Origin: Hyaloperonospora brassicae
Taxonomy: Eukaryota; Oomycota; Peronosporomycetes; Peronosporales; Peronosporaceae
Assembly: GCA_947650285.1 (NCBI GenBank)
Contig: CANTFL010000389.1
Span: forward strand, 434,001-498,000
Direction: 5' to 3'
DNA length: 64,000 nucleotides
The notes below the pieces were generated by a model. The model was given only the letters and a program-made list of their open reading frames with translations, made no database searches and was not told the DNA's origin. This document shows positions 62,029 to 64,000 of this stretch, piece after piece. The position numbers and the translations under genes were made by a program. The stretch's first letter is position 1; the number at the start of each line of letters is the position of its first letter.

Positions 62029-62790
62029 TCACATACAATGCCGATCGCCTTTCTTCTTCGCTCGGATGTCCAGTAGATCCTCCCGACTCCGTTCCACATC
62101 TGTATCCTACACGCAGCACCCATTACAAGCAAACAGTCCGTCAAGTGCCCCTCTCCAGTACCACTCCGCATTCGGCCCCTCTCTCCTACCACTTACTTCC
62201 TTGACAATGGCATAGCCACCGTAGGCGCCGCTCTTTTTGACGCGATAGGTCAACTGTCCCCCGACTTCGGTGCCCCCCGCATACGTTCCAAACGCCGTCT
62301 CCTCGTCCTTTTTGCGCTTCTTTGTGCGCTCGGCCTGTTGTTGTCCCACTTGCGTTGCGTCGTCGTCCGGGGGCGCTCGAATGTAGTAAAAAGGGGTCGA
62401 CGACACTAAATCGGAGCTGAACGCCGAGCTGACACTGGCCGACACGTCACTAAGTACCATCCGCACAATGCGCGTCTCGTCCACGAGGGACGTGGGGTGC
62501 TGAATCACGAGCGCGTCGCCCACTTGGAGCTCCTGGAGAAACTTTGTACCCACTTGGCCCATTAACGTCGTGCCAGAGCTTAATAGGCGACCGGAACCTC
62601 TGAGTTTGACCAGATGCAAAGCGCTCGAGACGGTCGGGACGGCCGCCTTTGACGCAAGGGCCGACCCATTGGGACTGTGGTCGGCCGTTGGTCGTTTCTT
62701 CCTGTGCTTGCGCTTCTTTGATGACGCGAGAGGGGCAGTGCCCTTGAGCGTTAATTTGCCGCCAACTGTCTTGCGGTACGAGGATGACAT
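62029..62790 (-). CDS. conserved basic protein, two exons, function unknown
   Basis: Exon 1 is 62197-62790 and exon 2 is 62029-62106. The 90-bp intron (62107-62196) has GTAAGT and TAG borders and phase 0. Unspliced translation leaves the conserved reading after AIVKE, whereas splicing adds SREDLLDIRAKKKGDRHC, which ends the protein at 223 residues. The N-terminus is short and basic (GGKLTLKG, then KKRKHRKKR, a nuclear-localisation-like cluster, about 10-35). The centre (about 55-140) looks like a beta-rich globular domain (ELQVGDALVIQHP; SSDLVSSTPFYYIR). A second Lys-rich patch precedes YRVKKSGAYGGYAIVKE. GGKLTLKG recalls the FAM32A start, but the rest differs. I cannot assign a role; nuclear location is inference. 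Confidence 0.8.
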
Positions 62791-62844
62791 TGGGAAGTGA
62801 GGAGGGGCTACTGCTACTTTTGTAGGAAAGCGACTTGCGAAGAT

Positions 62845-62853
62845 GGAAAATTG
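62845..62853 (-). promoter_or_regulatory. oomycete flanking promoter element
   Basis: On the minus strand CAATTTTCC matches CAWTTTNYY exactly, directly after TCACATTGTCACG, about 55 bases before ATG 62790. It probably marks the transcription start of the two-exon gene. Confidence 0.45.
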
Positions 62854-63620
62854 CGTGACAATGTGACGAAAGGTAACGAATGGGTTCGGCTTTGGTGGGG
62901 TTTACGATAAACAACAGCACATACGGATGGCTGCGGTAACCGCCATCGCCTGATTGATATGTGCTTGATATGACCCGTTTTTCAGCTCTAGTTATCGGGT
63001 AGTGTATACCTTTGCTGTGCATACCTCAAGTAAAATATGGGTAGCACCCGTCACTCAGCGAGTGTTGACTTTGTCACTACGCGTAAGTAAGTGACTGTGC
63101 GGTCAGCAATGCAAGAAACGAAACACACCAAACACTTTTCTCCCACTGGGCAAGGGAGGAATGAGGAGGGAAAACCTTCAAGCATCCAACTCCTTCTGTT
63201 AGCACAACGACTGTTCACGATACGCCAAGGGGCGTGTATTGTAACTGTAATTGTACCAACTGGCCCTGCGCGTTACAGATACCACACTAGAACCAGATAC
63301 ACGATATGTTCTACTTCTTCGGACTTGGCAAGTGCTTACTCAGTGAGTGGTAGCACAGCAAGTGATTCAATAGATAATATGGACCCAGCAAGTGGCGACT
63401 CAGCGGGGCAGCTCAGTGAGTGGTGACTCAGCGAGATCAACTCGTCGAGTGTAGACTCGTTACGCGCTCGGGAATGATGGTCTGGCATTGATCGTAACTT
63501 TATGATTTTTTTGTGACGCGGAGAATGTAAAAAGTTACTGTTTCTGACAAGAAACAAGGTCCTGTAGTTCGAGTGCAAGACCCGTCACAGGTTCGTTTCG
63601 ACATCACCTGATCGGTTGAT
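62854..63620. other. terminal interval
   Basis: No gene recognised. TGTAACTGTAATTGTACC at 63238-63256 resembles an LTR start but no partner end was found. Around 63330-63440 short GTGAGTGGT/ACTCAGC motifs recur irregularly. Confidence 0.35.
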
Positions 63621-63741
63621 ATGTGACAGGTTGACATATGGGACGAAGAGAGAGGGATGCCATGTGACAGATTGAAACATGGGACGAAGAGAGGGATGCC
63701 ATGTGACAGATTGACAAATGGTACAGGGAGAGACGGAGACC
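63621..63741. repeat. 39-41 bp tandem repeat, three copies
   Basis: Units at 63621-63661, 63662-63700 and 63701-63741 each start ATGTGACAG and contain GGGACGAAGAGAG or a variant. A fourth copy is only started (ATGTGCAAC at 63742). Confidence 0.85.
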
Positions 63742-64000
63742 ATGTGCAACTTGATGTGGTCTAGTTGCAGTTCTGTGGTGGAGTGGTGATCGATCGTTTC
63801 GCGAGACGACCCCGACTCTCCACTCGCGCCCGGACGACCGACTAAAGGACAGGGTACCCCGATTACGTAATCTGTGTTTTGTTGCTCACCTTGTGTACCC
63901 GTCGGTGGGGTGGGTTGCACTCTTCTTGGTGGACTTGAGCTGAGGCTGAACTTAATCGTTTTAGGGATAGGGTTTGATCGGATGGAAATTCTTCACCCGG
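63742..64000. other. window end
   Basis: No gene or known repeat seen. ORF 63585-63920 on the minus strand is largely the translated tandem repeat and is not credible. Confidence 0.5.

Overview
The window looks like one scaffold piece from an oomycete nuclear genome of the Phytophthora / downy-mildew type. The evidence is compact genes with very short introns (about 77 and 90 bp), oomycete-style core promoters (initiator plus CAWTTTNYY flanking element) close to start codons, an ankyrin-DHHC acyltransferase, a single-repeat Myb with a THAQKYR motif, and many Ty3/gypsy, Ty1/copia and LINE remnants. No bacterial, organellar or RNA-gene features were found. The genus is inferred from style, not proven.

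Layout. 1-2.2 kb: a decayed minus-strand coding remnant. 2.2-5.8 kb: left arm of an inverted duplication, with a broken ankyrin-DHHC gene (+) facing an intact M13 zinc metallopeptidase (-). 5.8-10.7 kb: gene-poor, with two solo LTRs, each flanked by a perfect 5-bp target duplication. 10.78-18.76 kb: a full-length Ty3/gypsy element with two 391-bp LTRs, target duplication AGGAT, primer binding site, polypurine tract, gag, pol with chromodomain, and a long ORF on the opposite strand. 18.8-22.8 kb: a decayed Ty1/copia element. 22.8-36.9 kb: an AT-rich gene desert. 36.9-37.1 kb: a 14/28-bp tandem repeat. 37.8-41.9 kb: right arm of the inverted duplication, with a broken M13 (+) and a nearly intact ankyrin-DHHC gene (-). 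41.9-51.8 kb: TE debris including a LINE 3' end. 51.8-62.8 kb: a gene-richer, more GC-rich segment with a Myb-like regulator, a SulP-family transporter with STAS and cyclic-nucleotide-binding-like domains, homoserine O-acetyltransferase and a two-exon conserved basic protein. The last 1.2 kb holds tandem repeats only.

Two observations stand out. First, the Ty3 element is packed from end to end with short perfect inverted repeats. I found more than 60 stems of 8-11 bp with loops of about 2-13 nt, in LTRs, gag, pol and the antisense ORF, where about 1-2 would be expected by chance. In three related LTRs the second hairpin keeps its position while its stem sequence changes completely. Second, the inverted duplication shows reciprocal decay: M13 survives on the left and DHHC on the right. 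Several breaks are one-base changes in homopolymers, so some pseudogene calls may be sequence errors.

The host genes do not form a pathway cluster. Homoserine O-acetyltransferase (methionine synthesis) and the SulP transporter are convergent neighbours, and any shared link to sulfur metabolism is inference.
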